From Cyclonatronum proteinivorum (GTDB lineage Bacteria > Bacteroidota > Rhodothermia > Balneolales > Cyclonatronaceae): a stretch of 64,000 nucleotides of DNA. Below the pieces are notes generated by a model. That model searched no databases and was not told where the DNA came from. It saw nothing but the letters and a program-made list of their open reading frames with translations. Every line of letters starts with the position of its first letter. Position 1 is the stretch's first letter. Positions 17,141-26,555 of the stretch are shown here, one piece after another. The stretch lies in NCBI RefSeq assembly GCF_003353065.1, contig NZ_CP027806.1, forward strand, positions 2,004,501 to 2,068,500. Direction: 5' to 3'. The position numbers and the translations under genes are program-made.

Positions 17141-17646
17141 CCTCTCGAGAGGGGTGGCCCCGGTAGGAGTTTGTTAGGGTCTGTGGCGCCGGAATTATTT
17201 TTACACTCTTTCAACGCCCAGATGGTGGCGGGACGGGGTGTGGGAATGCTGACCGAAGCCTATTTATTTCAGTGCAGGCTGAGTCGCTATAAAAGGAAGG
17301 AACGAGGCTGGTGCGACTCCGGAAATAATTTACCAGCCGTATCCGCAATGGCTGCGCACGATTCGAGACGCAACTCCTGATGGTATGCCGCCCTTTCAGG
17401 GCTCTATTTGTGTGGGGCCGCAATCCCGGGGTTGTCACCCCGGGCTGTGGTATGCCGCCCTTTCAGGGCTGTGGTTACGTTGGGGTAATTCTTTTTTTGA
17501 GCTCATTACAATTGTGTGATGTCTTTTTTCGTGGCGTACGCCGCCCCAATCCCGGCACTGGGGCACTCACACCCCGCCCGTTCGCAGGCGGACACTTAGG
17601 TCCGCCCCTACAACCCGGGCACCCCTCTCGCAGAGGGGAGTTTTGG
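17132..17646. repeat. C element copy 1 (complete, nested inverted repeats)
   Basis: The outer arms are AAAACTCCCCTCTCGAGAGG at the left and, in reverse complement, the same sequence with one inserted base at the right (17620-17646). The inner arms are GGCGGGACGGGGTGTGGG near 17227 and CACACCCCGCCC near 17570. Between them lie perfect small hairpins: GCCCTTTCAGGGC twice and CCCGGGGTTGTCACCCCGGG (17425-17444). No protein is supportable in it. Confidence 0.85.
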
Positions 17647-17731
17647 TCCCGTGGCGTTGCAGGACTCTTAGCCAAAAAATAAGAAAGAAATTAAGGTATC
17701 GAAGCTATTATTATCACGGGACTTACCAATT

Positions 17732-18180
17732 CCCATCTCGAGAGGGGTGGCCCCGGTAGGAGTTTGTTAGGGTTTGTGGTGCCGGAATTGTTTTTGCACT
17801 CTTTCAGCGCCCCGATGGTGGCGGGACGGGGTGTGGGAATGCTGACCGAAGCCTATTTATTTCAGTGCAGGCTGAGTCGCTATAAAAGGAAGGAACGAGG
17901 CTGGTGCGACTCCGGAAATACATTACCAGCCGTATCCGCAATGGTTGCGCAAGAATCGAAACGCACCCCCGAAGATATGCCGCCCTTTCAGGGCTCCATT
18001 TGTGTGGGGCCGCAATCCCGGGGTTGGCACCCCGGGCTGTGGTATGCCGCCCTTTCGGGGCTGTGGTTACGTTGGGGTAATTCTTTTTTTGAGCTCATTA
18101 CAATTGTGTGATGTCTTTTTTCGTGGCGTACGCCGCCCCAATCCCGGCACTGGGGCGGTCACACCCCGCCCCGTCACCAC
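17732..18180. repeat. C element copy 2 (right end missing)
   Basis: Nearly identical to copy 1 for more than 400 bases at an offset of about 594 bases, with the same hairpins. It stops at the inner right arm (CACACCCCGCCCCGTCACC), where the sequence changes into the upstream region of the lipoprotein gene. Confidence 0.85.
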
Positions 18181-18330
18181 CGGTGGGCGTTTCCGGTTGG
18201 TGCTTTTCGGCGCTACGGCCTGCGCCTTTCTTGCTGCCTTTAACAGCTGTTTTTGCGTATTTTGGAGCTGTGGGTTCTTGCTGACGCCCATCTTAATATC
18301 CAAACATCAGCCCTTTCTTTTTTTGCTGCC

Positions 18331-20448
18331 ATGCCAATGAAAATGCCTATGCCAATGCTTAAGCCGATCTTTCGCTTCTTTTGCGAGTGCTGCCGCCTGT
18401 GCGGCGCCGCTTTCCGTCTGCCCGCCGCGGCCTTTTGGGGTGTGCTGGCGCTCACGGCTGCCCTTTTTATGCTGACGGGCTGCGATTCCCCATCCGCACC
18501 CGACGACGCGCCCGCAATTTCATCCATCACCTGGACGCCCGCCGCGGCCATCGACGGGCGGGACAACACCTACACGCTCACCGTCAGCAATGCCGACGGT
18601 ATCGAACAGGTGCAGGTGCGCGGGCTCAACGACCCCGCATATTCGCAGACCTTTACCGGTATCGGCGCTGACACCTTCACCACCGAAATCACCCGCACCT
18701 ACAGCCTGGCCAACACCCATCCCCGCATCATTGTGTATCAGGTGATGGTCACCAGCGCGGGCGGCCATGAGAGCGGGCGGAACTTCAACGTGAGGGTAGC
18801 CCCGCAGCAGAATGTGAGCCTGCAGGTCACCGTGCTGTCGGAGCGCGCCTGGCCCATGCCCGGCGACGAGCTGCGCTACCGCATCCAGGCGCAGGGCAAC
18901 GGCGATGCGCTCACCGAGCTCAGCATGGATTTCGGGGACGGCACCCTGGCCACCTTCCCGCTGAGCGGACACGAGCTGGATAAGACGCTCACCCACACCT
19001 ACACCGACAGCGGCCTGTACGACTGGCAGGTACAGGTGCACAACGATATCGGGCAAAGCAGCACCCAAACCGGACAGACCAGCATCCGAAGAACCTTCAC
19101 CATTGACCTTCCAACAACAGCGCTAACACTTACATATAACACTGAAGGTGTAGGGCAGCTTGGAGCTATAACTGAGCCAGACAATACGGCGAGCCTGAGA
19201 TTTATAAGCAGAGACGGCGAGGTAGATCAAACTTTTTACGCACAAAACGGAAGAATAACAGGCCAAATTCCTGAAGGAGAGTTCAGAGCAAGATTTAACT
19301 CAGAGTACAGCCAACTAAACAGAATGATGGTGCACAGAGGAATTCACGCAGATGAAACCCAGTATTTGAGTCATGTACACAACGGCGAAAAAAGCTGGCT
19401 TGTGAGAGGATACAGCTCGACAAGAGAGCACCTCGTTGATAGTAATGTGGATTGGTTCCTTGATATTTCGGCAGATGTAGATACGAGGATTGAAACCCTG
19501 AAAGGCGTTTACATAGACCAGGGATGGGTGTCGCCGCCAAGACTTTTAGATGTTTACGCGTTTTCAGTTTTTGCAAACGCTCAAAACTTTAGAGCTGAGG
19601 AAGCTTTAATAGTTCCATTAATAAAAACTCTGGGAGGCATAGAAGAGACACAATACGTAGTTCACAATTGGGGTAATCCGACCATGGACTGTACTGGTTG
19701 GATAATCGGAGAAATGCCAAGACCTGAACAGTGTGTGGATCAGAAAAGAATAGAGCGTGGTTGGGATCCAATATCATCTCTTCCAGACGGAGGAGCAAAC
19801 CCTCCGGGAGTTATACCTCCTGATTTGGAGTATACAAAAAACAGCTTCAACCAGTACATGAACCGGCTAAAAGGGATATGGAACAGTGCTATTGTTGGGG
19901 GAAATCCATACAACATAGAAATAGTCGGAGGCTTCTCGCCAGATCTTACCCAGTATTTGAATGGTTGGCTTGTTCAAAGAAGCGGCGGGACAGTCGATCT
20001 TTTTAGTCCAAAACGAAATGTATTTTTTATATCTCACAATATTGGTGCGGGAACAGAATTTTTTGATGCTGCACGTGTTTCTGCGGGGGGTCAGTTTTAT
20101 ATCCCGCTCTCTAGCTATATGATAGTTCCGGGGATGAATGTTGTGGGCTTTGATAACGAGAGTACATTCTGGGGTCAACCAAGGGAAGGCAGAAATCAAA
20201 ACCAGGAACCCATTTGCGCCTACTCCATCAGGGATAGTACTATTGATACTTCATGCGACCCTTTTCCTGAAGGGTTTACTGAGTATGACGGTGTGATTAC
20301 TGCCATTGCAACCATGTTTGGAACGTATTCCCAATCACAAAAAACTGATTGGGATAGATTGATGATAGGTAATGCTAATATGGACGGCTTTAACGTACTA
20401 CTGCCAAGACAAGGGTATCAATTCAGCGAAGCACACCCGGGCCGCTGA
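18331..20448 (+). CDS. large lipoprotein with PKD-like domain and uncharacterised C-terminal region (compositional chimera)
   Basis: From ATG 18331 (an in-frame start also exists at 18253) the protein has 705 residues. A long Cys-containing N-terminal region leads to a hydrophobic stretch and the lipobox LTGC (Cys about 51), so it is a predicted lipoprotein. Ig-like strands follow (ITWTPAAAIDGRDNTYTLTV), then a PKD-type domain (MDFGDGTLATFP and HTYTDSGLYDWQVQV, about residues 190-245). Residues 260-705 match nothing I know. Up to about base 19,080 the DNA is GC-rich with CGN arginine codons. After that it is AT-rich and arginine is mostly AGA/AGG. The gene interrupts a C/H repeat tract on both sides. 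This looks like a join between a native anchor and foreign C-terminal DNA. Confidence 0.75.
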   Translation: MPMKMPMPMLKPIFRFFCECCRLCGAAFRLPAAAFWGVLALTAALFMLTGCDSPSAPDDAPAISSITWTPAAAIDGRDNTYTLTVSNADGIEQVQVRGLNDPAYSQTFTGIGADTFTTEITRTYSLANTHPRIIVYQVMVTSAGGHESGRNFNVRVAPQQNVSLQVTVLSERAWPMPGDELRYRIQAQGNGDALTELSMDFGDGTLATFPLSGHELDKTLTHTYTDSGLYDWQVQVHNDIGQSSTQTGQTSIRRTFTIDLPTTALTLTYNTEGVGQLGAITEPDNTASLRFISRDGEVDQTFYAQNGRITGQIPEGEFRARFNSEYSQLNRMMVHRGIHADETQYLSHVHNGEKSWLVRGYSSTREHLVDSNVDWFLDISADVDTRIETLKGVYIDQGWVSPPRLLDVYAFSVFANAQNFRAEEALIVPLIKTLGGIEETQYVVHNWGNPTMDCTGWIIGEMPRPEQCVDQKRIERGWDPISSLPDGGANPPGVIPPDLEYTKNSFNQYMNRLKGIWNSAIVGGNPYNIEIVGGFSPDLTQYLNGWLVQRSGGTVDLFSPKRNVFFISHNIGAGTEFFDAARVSAGGQFYIPLSSYMIVPGMNVVGFDNESTFWGQPREGRNQNQEPICAYSIRDSTIDTSCDPFPEGFTEYDGVITAIATMFGTYSQSQKTDWDRLMIGNANMDGFNVLLPRQGYQFSEAHPGR

Positions 20449-20451
20449 GGA

Positions 20452-20645
20452 GGGGGCATTTTTCAGTGTGTCACAGCACAGTATGTCAGTGTGTCATTTT
20501 TGGTTATGATGTTGTTAATATTTGGGATATGAAACTCCCCTCTCGAGAGGGGATTTTCAGTATGTCACCGCACAGTATGTCAGTGTGTCATTTTTAGGCT
20601 ATAATGCTGTTAATATTTGGGATACAAAACTCCCCTCTCGAGAGG
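20452..20645. repeat. H elements, two tandem copies
   Basis: Two copies of the roughly 94-base unit, with TCAGTGTGTCATTTTT at 20486 and again at 20580, each followed by AATATTTGGGATA and a CTCCCCTCTCGAGAGGGG palindrome. They begin two bases after the lipoprotein stop codon. Confidence 0.8.
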
Positions 20646-20830
20646 GGTGGCCCCGGTAGGAAATTGTTAGGGTTGATGATGCCTGAGCAGTCTCCAATCT
20701 CTTTCAACGCCCCGATGGTGGCGGGACGGGGTGTGGAGATGCTGGTCGGAGGCAACAAATTAATTAACCACCACAGTGGCAAATGGTGGGGCACCCCTAA
20801 GGCTGGAAACAGATCATTTGCCCCAACGAC
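20625..20830. repeat. C element copy 3 (left half only)
   Basis: It contains the left outer arm (CTCCCCTCTCGAGAGGGGTG), the AGGAAATTGTTAGGGTTGATG link and the inner left arm GGTGGCGGGACGGGGTGTGG. It then diverges near 20750 into sequence with a short GAGACGCG iteration (20870-20905). Confidence 0.75.
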
Positions 20831-20975
20831 CGCGCGTAGAGGTGCGTTGATTTGAAACGTGATAAATCGAGACGCGGTAAATGGAGACGCGATGAATCGC
20901 GTCTCTACAATTTCGGATATCAAAATCAAATCCAAGAAACTGAATTTGTTCTCTCAAATACCATCTACAAAGAAC

Positions 20976-21731
20976 CCGTCATTCCGGAAATGCTGCAGCG
21001 CGGGACCGAATAGCCTGCACAAAGCCAGAGCAGCATTATCCGGGATCTACCAAGCCTGAACTACCGCAATGCAATAGCTGACCTGGGAAGCCGGAACCAC
21101 AAAGACCCCGGTCGCCATTGGAGGCCCAACTACCGGCATGGTCACAGGCCGAAGCTGGTAGATCCCGGATAACGCCGTTGAGCTAAGGTTTTATTTATCA
21201 ATATCCTGCGCAGGCGTTTCCGGGATGACGCCGTTGGGGGGCTCCGGGACATAAACAAAGCACGGATTTATTGAGCGTCCGAACCAACCTCCCAAACCCC
21301 ATCACCAGATCCTTCGACTCCGCCTTCGCTGCGCTCCAGCTCCGCTCAGGATGACAGGGGCATTTTCCAAAACCCCCGGCGCGGCTTGCCGCGCCGTTTG
21401 ATGCGAGGCGTCGCTGTCATCCTGAGCGGAGCGTAGCGGAGTCGAAGGATCTGGTTGTGGAGGGCTCCGTTGCGTTGATCCATATCGGGGCAAGACAACC
21501 GCAGGAGATCTCACGTGAGGCTTCGATGGGCTGCCGGGGCAGGCCGGTTTGTTGGGGCTTTAATAGCGGCGTTGCCATGCCCGGCTGTTTGGGATGACTC
21601 GTTTATTTACTTTTGGAGTAATCGTCTGCCGTCTGCCGTCCAAAAAAAGCAACGCCTTCATCTTCGATTTGGGGGTTCTCAATCTGTCACGAAGCCCCTG
21701 ATGCTCTCTGAGTTTTCCCCAAAAAAATAAA
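20976..21731. repeat. composite B-A-F repeat, left arm of an inverted pair
   Basis: The order is B2 (20976-21232), two A elements in opposite orientations (21307-21350 and 21415-21455) and an F element (about 21480-21731). The whole block is the reverse complement, with scattered differences, of 26556-27335. No gene is supportable within it. Confidence 0.85.
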
Positions 21732-21850
21732 AGCCCGACCTGCCCGTCAGGCGGGTGTTCGGGCTATGGGTTGGGATCTGTTGGCGGAGAATATGCTGTG
21801 CGGTTAGGCCGCAAGCCGGATCTTTGTCGGGGCTTGCGTTATGGGTGCTA

Positions 21851-22345
21851 TCACAAAAACATAATCAGCAGTTTGAGGAGGAGGAGGGCGTAGAGGCCGG
21901 CGAGGAGGTCGTCGGCGAGGATGCCGAGGGGGGAGGGGAGTTTTTCGGCTTTTTTGATGCCGAGGGGTTTGGTGATGTCGAAAATCCGGAAGAGGATGAA
22001 GCCTGCAAGGAGGATCGGGATGTCGGTTGCGAGACTGCCGGTGAAGCTGATGCCGATGAAGGGGACGGCCTGACCTGCCCATTCGTCGGCGACAAAGAGG
22101 GCGGGGTCGTCGCTGTAGGCGCGTTCGAAGCCGGGCGCGGTGAACAGACTTGCGGCAATCCAAATCAGGAGGAAGGCGGCGATGCCGGTGGGGCCGGCGA
22201 TTAGCCCGGCGCCGTAGATGAAGGGGAGGGCGGCGAGGCTTCCGGCCGTGCCCGGTGCTTTGGGAGTCAGTCCGGAGCCCAGGCCGGTACCGAGCCAGAA
22301 GGCGATGTTACGCGGATGGGGTGGCTTTTTTTCCAAAAAGGTCAC
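21851..22345 (-). CDS. pgpA: phosphatidylglycerophosphatase A
   Basis: Integral membrane phosphatase converting phosphatidylglycerophosphate to phosphatidylglycerol. The 164-residue protein has the family's LGTGLGSGLTPKAPGTAGSL N-terminal motif, the acidic site DDPALFVADEWAGQ, and FDITKPLGIKKAEKLPSPLG followed by ILADDLLAGLYA, which supplies the conserved Asp pair. Several hydrophobic helices are evident. Its start lies inside the end of pgsA (38-base overlap), so the two consecutive steps of PG synthesis are translationally linked. Confidence 0.92.
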   Translation of the reverse strand: MTFLEKKPPHPRNIAFWLGTGLGSGLTPKAPGTAGSLAALPFIYGAGLIAGPTGIAAFLLIWIAASLFTAPGFERAYSDDPALFVADEWAGQAVPFIGISFTGSLATDIPILLAGFILFRIFDITKPLGIKKAEKLPSPLGILADDLLAGLYALLLLKLLIMFL

Positions 22346-22952
22346 GGTTTTGGAGTACGTATTCGAGGCCGGTGTACACGGTAAAGGCCATCACCCCGAA
22401 ATACATCCAGGTCAGTATGCCGGTTTGGATGAGCCATGCTTCCACAAATTGCTGCAGGGCGGGTATCATGAGCAGGGTGAAGGAGAGCAGGGCGATGTAG
22501 AGAAAAATGAGCTGAACGGCAGTTTTGAGCTTGGCGGAGTAGCTTGTGCTCATGCTGAAGCCCTGTTTGCGGGCAAGGGTGCGCATCCAGGTGATGAGCA
22601 GGTCGCGCCCCACAATGAGGCCAAAGGCCCACCACGGAAACAAATCGGGGCTGAGGATACACAGGGAAGCGAAGCCGAGAAAGGTGAGAATTTTATCGGC
22701 AAGGGGATCCATGAAGTTTCCGAATTCGGAGTGCGCTTGCAGCAGGCGCGCGAGGTAGCCGTCGAGGTAGTCGCTGATGGCCGCTACCGTGAATACGATT
22801 ACGGCAGCAAGCCGCAGCACCCAGTCTTCCTGCAGAAAGAGGACCAGAAACACCGGTGCAAGCATGATACGCATGAGCGTGAGCAGGTTCGGAATCCGCT
22901 TCAGGGCAGGGTAATCGGCAGCGTTAAAGTTTGAATTCGGAAAAAGGGCCAT
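22308..22952 (-). CDS. pgsA: CDP-diacylglycerol-glycerol-3-phosphate 3-phosphatidyltransferase
   Basis: Membrane enzyme making phosphatidylglycerophosphate. The 214-residue protein begins with LKRIPNLLTLMRIMLAPVF and carries the CDP-alcohol phosphotransferase signature D-G-x2-A-R-x8-G-x3-D-x3-D in SDYLDGYLARLLQ followed by GNFMDPLADK. Multiple hydrophobic helices follow. It overlaps pgpA downstream and is divergent from cinA, with 186 bases between the starts. PgsA and PssA share the signature; the adjacent pgpA supports the PgsA call. Confidence 0.93.
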   Translation of the reverse strand: MALFPNSNFNAADYPALKRIPNLLTLMRIMLAPVFLVLFLQEDWVLRLAAVIVFTVAAISDYLDGYLARLLQAHSEFGNFMDPLADKILTFLGFASLCILSPDLFPWWAFGLIVGRDLLITWMRTLARKQGFSMSTSYSAKLKTAVQLIFLYIALLSFTLLMIPALQQFVEAWLIQTGILTWMYFGVMAFTVYTGLEYVLQNRDLFGKKATPSA

Positions 22953-23138
22953 GAACTTTGTTTAGGGTTTGTTGGTCGCCCAAAATAACCGAAATGCGCA
23001 CGAATAAAAAGCGGGGACATGCCCGGCTTTGGGGCATAAATTTCACAGCACCGCTCCGTGCGTTTGGTTATTTTGATAAACTTACATTTTTAGTATGCTG
23101 ACAAACAAACCGACGGACTTCATCCAACTTTTTCATTC

Positions 23139-24425
23139 ATGAGAGCAAGCATTCTCACGATCGGCAACGAGTTGCTGATCGGCGACATCATCAACACCAA
23201 TGCCGCCTGGATCGGCACTTTCCTGACCGAGCATGATATCGAGCCGGTACGCAGCGTAACGGTCGGGGACAGCGAATCGGAAATTGTGCACCATTTAAAG
23301 GACTGTGCAAAGGTATCGGAGCTTATCATCATAACCGGCGGCCTGGGTCCGACGCACGATGATGTTACCAAACACACCCTACTGCGCTACACCGGCGGCT
23401 CCTTCACCGAACACAAGCCGACGCGTGATTTCATTGAATATAACTTTGAAAAGCGCGGCATTCCGGTTTCCAAGTCCAATCTGGCACAGGCCATGGTGCC
23501 GGATACCTGTGAGGTGCTGTTCAATAAAGCCGGTACGGCACCCGGCATGTGGTTCGATTTTGAGGGCGTCGTGCTTGTTTCCCTGCCCGGCGTGCCGTCG
23601 GAGATGAAATATTTAATGGAGAAGGAGGTCTGGCCGCGGCTTGCGCAGAAGCTGGGCGCCAACGGTACGCTGTTCCGGCATTACATGCACACGGCGGGCA
23701 TTGGGGAAAGCACCCTGAGCGATATTGAAATCGGGGACATCAGCGACAAGCTGGTAGATGGGGTGCAGCTTGCTTTTCTGCCGCATTCGCACGGGGTCGG
23801 ACTTCGGATTTCCGCAACCGGCACGACCGCTGAAATGGCACGGGCCCGTGCGCTGCCGCTGATTGAGCACATCCGGCGCAAAGCGAGTGAGCACATTTAT
23901 TCGGAAGTGCAGGGAGATGATCTGCCCGCTGCCGTAGGCCGCTTGCTGGAGCACAGCAAAAAGACCATTGCCACCGCCGAAAGCTGTACCGGCGGACTCC
24001 TGGGCAGCATGATTACCGATGTGCCGGGCAGCAGCGGCTGGTACAACGGCAGTATCATCGCCTATCAAAACGAACTCAAAACGAGCTTACTTGGGGTGCC
24101 GGCGGAAATCCTGCAACAGCACGGGGCGGTGAGTGCCGAAACTGCGCTTATTATGGCCAAAGCCGCTGCCGAAAAGCTGGGCGCGGATGTCGGCCTGAGT
24201 ACGACCGGCATTGCCGGACCCGGGGGCGGCACCGAAGAGAAGCCGGTAGGGCTGGTCTGGTTCGGCTATTACGACGGCGAGCGGCATTTTGCCATGCGGG
24301 CGCAATTTTTCAAAAACCGGAAAATGAACAAAGAACGCACGGCTTTGGTCGCGCTCGATATTACCCGGCGCGTGCTCACCGGTATCACCCGCATGCCCTA
24401 CGACGCCCCGGTCGTCGTTGGCTGA
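23139..24425 (+). CDS. cinA: CinA-family protein (nicotinamide-nucleotide amidase)
   Basis: The 428-residue two-domain protein starts with a molybdopterin-binding-like (COG1058) domain (ASILTIGNELLIGDIINTNA, then ITGGLGPTHDDVTK). The C-terminal PncC domain (about 270-420) has TAESCTGGLLGSMITDVPGS, YQNELKTSLLGV, GAVSAETALIMA and STTGIAGPGGGTEEKPVG. The full-length form is linked to NMN/NAD recycling (deamidase and ADP-ribose pyrophosphatase activities known in the family). Downstream, after 15 bases, is a TonB-dependent receptor-like gene. Confidence 0.93.
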   Translation: MRASILTIGNELLIGDIINTNAAWIGTFLTEHDIEPVRSVTVGDSESEIVHHLKDCAKVSELIIITGGLGPTHDDVTKHTLLRYTGGSFTEHKPTRDFIEYNFEKRGIPVSKSNLAQAMVPDTCEVLFNKAGTAPGMWFDFEGVVLVSLPGVPSEMKYLMEKEVWPRLAQKLGANGTLFRHYMHTAGIGESTLSDIEIGDISDKLVDGVQLAFLPHSHGVGLRISATGTTAEMARARALPLIEHIRRKASEHIYSEVQGDDLPAAVGRLLEHSKKTIATAESCTGGLLGSMITDVPGSSGWYNGSIIAYQNELKTSLLGVPAEILQQHGAVSAETALIMAKAAAEKLGADVGLSTTGIAGPGGGTEEKPVGLVWFGYYDGERHFAMRAQFFKNRKMNKERTALVALDITRRVLTGITRMPYDAPVVVG

Positions 24426-24440
24426 GGCGGAAGCCGTTTC

Positions 24441-26468
24441 ATGCTGAGTCCCGCATTTCTCATAGCGTCCCTTCTCTGGCTGTGGCAGGCCGTGCCCGAC
24501 ACCCTGCCTGCGCCGGAACCGCCATCGGTGCCTGACACCCTTCAGACCGAAACCCCGGCTCTGCCGGATACCCTCCAAAACGGCACTTTTGACCCGACCG
24601 GACGCGGGCGCTTCTCCGATCCGCAGCCTGAAGTGCCGGAAGAACGCCGGCGTCCGCAGCCGATCGTGATTCCCAAGCAGGTCGGCCTGAATCCCGGATT
24701 CACGGAAGTCTTCACCGACAGCCTGCAGCGCTGGGAGCAGTGGTACAACCTGGCCGAACGTCGACAGGCGCAGTCAGGGGCGATCTCCTTCCGGCTGGGC
24801 TCACACGGGCGCAACGACGCCATCCTTTTTCGGGGCATTGAACCGCGGCATCAGCAGTTTCTCTTCGAAGGCATCCCGCTCAACAACACCGTAAGCGGAG
24901 CCATGAACAGCAATTTTCTGCCGCTCGACCGCATGCGGCTGTACAGCGAACACGAAGGTGGTATCCGCTACACCGGCGAGTTCGCCCTTCGGCGATTCTA
25001 CCTGAACAAACCGCTGACCTGGATCAATTTTGAAGATACAAGCAGTGATGTGCGCCGGGCGGAAGTCATATTCTCACGCAACGTAAACCGCTCCGGCAAT
25101 ATCGAGCTGGCCTATCGCGGCAACAACGACAACGGAAACTACCGCCGCAGCTCGCTCGACGCCCGACAGGCATCGGTTCGCTACACGCACTATCTCAACG
25201 AAGCCTGGTCGGCGCAGGCACAGCTGTTCTACAACAGCTTTCAGATGGATGAGTCAGATGGCTACACCATCCCCGACCTGAACTTCTTCAACTTCGAACC
25301 GCTTCTTACACCCGTAACGCGCACCAACGCCCGCTCAAGCACGCGCAAAACCCTGGTCTCGGCCTCGCTGTTTCACCGGCCCGATGAAGCAAGCAAGCAG
25401 CAGAGCCGCATTCACCTGTACCACAACCGCGACCGCCGCATTTTTTACGACAACCTCGACCGGCTCTTTTACCGCGCATTCAGTTACGGCGCCTATGCCG
25501 ATACCCGCATCGATCGCGGTCCGCTCGAGCTGCAGCCGCTTCTGCACCTGCGCGCCACCGTACTCGATGACGACAGCAACACCCTGATCAACCGCTCGGC
25601 CTGGACCGATCTCAGTGCCGGGCTCAGGCTGGTATTTGTGCCCGCTGCAGCCGTGCAGCTGGGCGGCTGGTCCGAGCTCAGCTACCGCACCGACGGACAG
25701 CTTGGCTACGAAGCCGGCTACCGCTTCGATCTGCGTCCCGCCCCAAACTGGCACTTTTGGCAGTCACTCTCCGTAGGGGAAGTGCTGCCCACGATTCAGC
25801 AGCTCTTCTGGATCAGCGAAGATTTTCTGGGGGATGACGCCCTCAGCCGCGAACAAATCATCCGGGCCGAAGCCGGGCTGCAGTGGGGCCGCGGCTGGAT
25901 TGACGCACTCGGCCTGCGCGCCTACGGCTCACGCATCGCCTCCCCCATCGTGATGAACCCCGAAACCGGCATTTTCCAGAACATCGACGCCTATCAATCG
26001 CTCGGGGCGGAAGTCTTTGCCGATTTCGAAACAAGCTACCTCGAAGCGGGCCTCTCCGCCACGGTGCAGCGCTACTTCAGCACATCCGCCCGGGCCGAAA
26101 ATCAGTTTCTGGATCAGAGCGGGGTCCGCAACACCAACCGGGCGTACTTTTACCTTAAAAACTACTTCCTCAACTTCGCGACCTACGCCAAAATCGGCGG
26201 CGTATTCACCTTCTCGCCCAACGCCTTCCACAGTCCCGCCTACTACCCCGAACTCGACTACTGGGATCCCCTTACACCCGATCAGCCGATCCCCGCCTAC
26301 TACCGCTTCGACCTCGAAGCCTCCGCCCGCGTACGCATGCTCATGGTGCAATTCCGCTACGAAAACCTCCTCGACGGCCTCGGTCAGCTTGGCTACTTCG
26401 AAACCGCCCGCTACCCCATGCCCCCGCGCCGTTTCCGCATCGCCATCCGCTGGATCATCAGAAACTAA
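24441..26468 (+). CDS. TonB-dependent receptor-like outer-membrane beta-barrel protein
   Basis: The 675-residue protein starts with a hydrophobic signal sequence (MLSPAFLIASLLWLWQA). A Pro-rich linker with repeated PDTL units follows. Then comes a plug-like region (about 90-170) containing ISFRLGSHGRNDAILFRGIE and LFEGIPLNNTVSGAMNSN. The rest is alternating aromatic/polar beta strands typical of a 22-strand barrel, ending in RFRIAIRWIIRN. The protein is shorter than most SusC-like receptors and has no carboxypeptidase-like N-domain. The ligand is unknown. It is in the same direction as cinA and closely spaced; the codon use is GC-rich like cinA. Confidence 0.78.
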   Translation: MLSPAFLIASLLWLWQAVPDTLPAPEPPSVPDTLQTETPALPDTLQNGTFDPTGRGRFSDPQPEVPEERRRPQPIVIPKQVGLNPGFTEVFTDSLQRWEQWYNLAERRQAQSGAISFRLGSHGRNDAILFRGIEPRHQQFLFEGIPLNNTVSGAMNSNFLPLDRMRLYSEHEGGIRYTGEFALRRFYLNKPLTWINFEDTSSDVRRAEVIFSRNVNRSGNIELAYRGNNDNGNYRRSSLDARQASVRYTHYLNEAWSAQAQLFYNSFQMDESDGYTIPDLNFFNFEPLLTPVTRTNARSSTRKTLVSASLFHRPDEASKQQSRIHLYHNRDRRIFYDNLDRLFYRAFSYGAYADTRIDRGPLELQPLLHLRATVLDDDSNTLINRSAWTDLSAGLRLVFVPAAAVQLGGWSELSYRTDGQLGYEAGYRFDLRPAPNWHFWQSLSVGEVLPTIQQLFWISEDFLGDDALSREQIIRAEAGLQWGRGWIDALGLRAYGSRIASPIVMNPETGIFQNIDAYQSLGAEVFADFETSYLEAGLSATVQRYFSTSARAENQFLDQSGVRNTNRAYFYLKNYFLNFATYAKIGGVFTFSPNAFHSPAYYPELDYWDPLTPDQPIPAYYRFDLEASARVRMLMVQFRYENLLDGLGQLGYFETARYPMPPRRFRIAIRWIIRN

Positions 26469-26555
26469 GCCCGCATCACAGCATACAGCGCAAAAAGGAA
26501 ACCCGTAACCGGGCACCAAAGGTCGGACACCGAACGCCTCACCCTTAACAATGCG

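Noticed and set aside
17380-18160. Possible CRISPR array from the repeated GCCGCCCTTTCAGGGCT blocks
   Set aside because: Repeats are few, unequally spaced and palindromic with repeated instead of unique spacers; no cas genes nearby.
17111-18340. Frames of 75-131 codons that look nearly identical in two places
   Set aside because: Their similarity is that of the C-element DNA; frames break in copies 4-6 and codon use is not protein-like.
18331-20448. Diversity-generating retroelement target
   Set aside because: No reverse transcriptase gene and no template repeat matching the gene's 3' end in the window; the composition change is in blocks and not A-specific.
21755-22934. Plus-strand frames of 149 and 238 codons
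   Set aside because: Antisense to pgpA and pgsA, whose family motifs are unmistakable.
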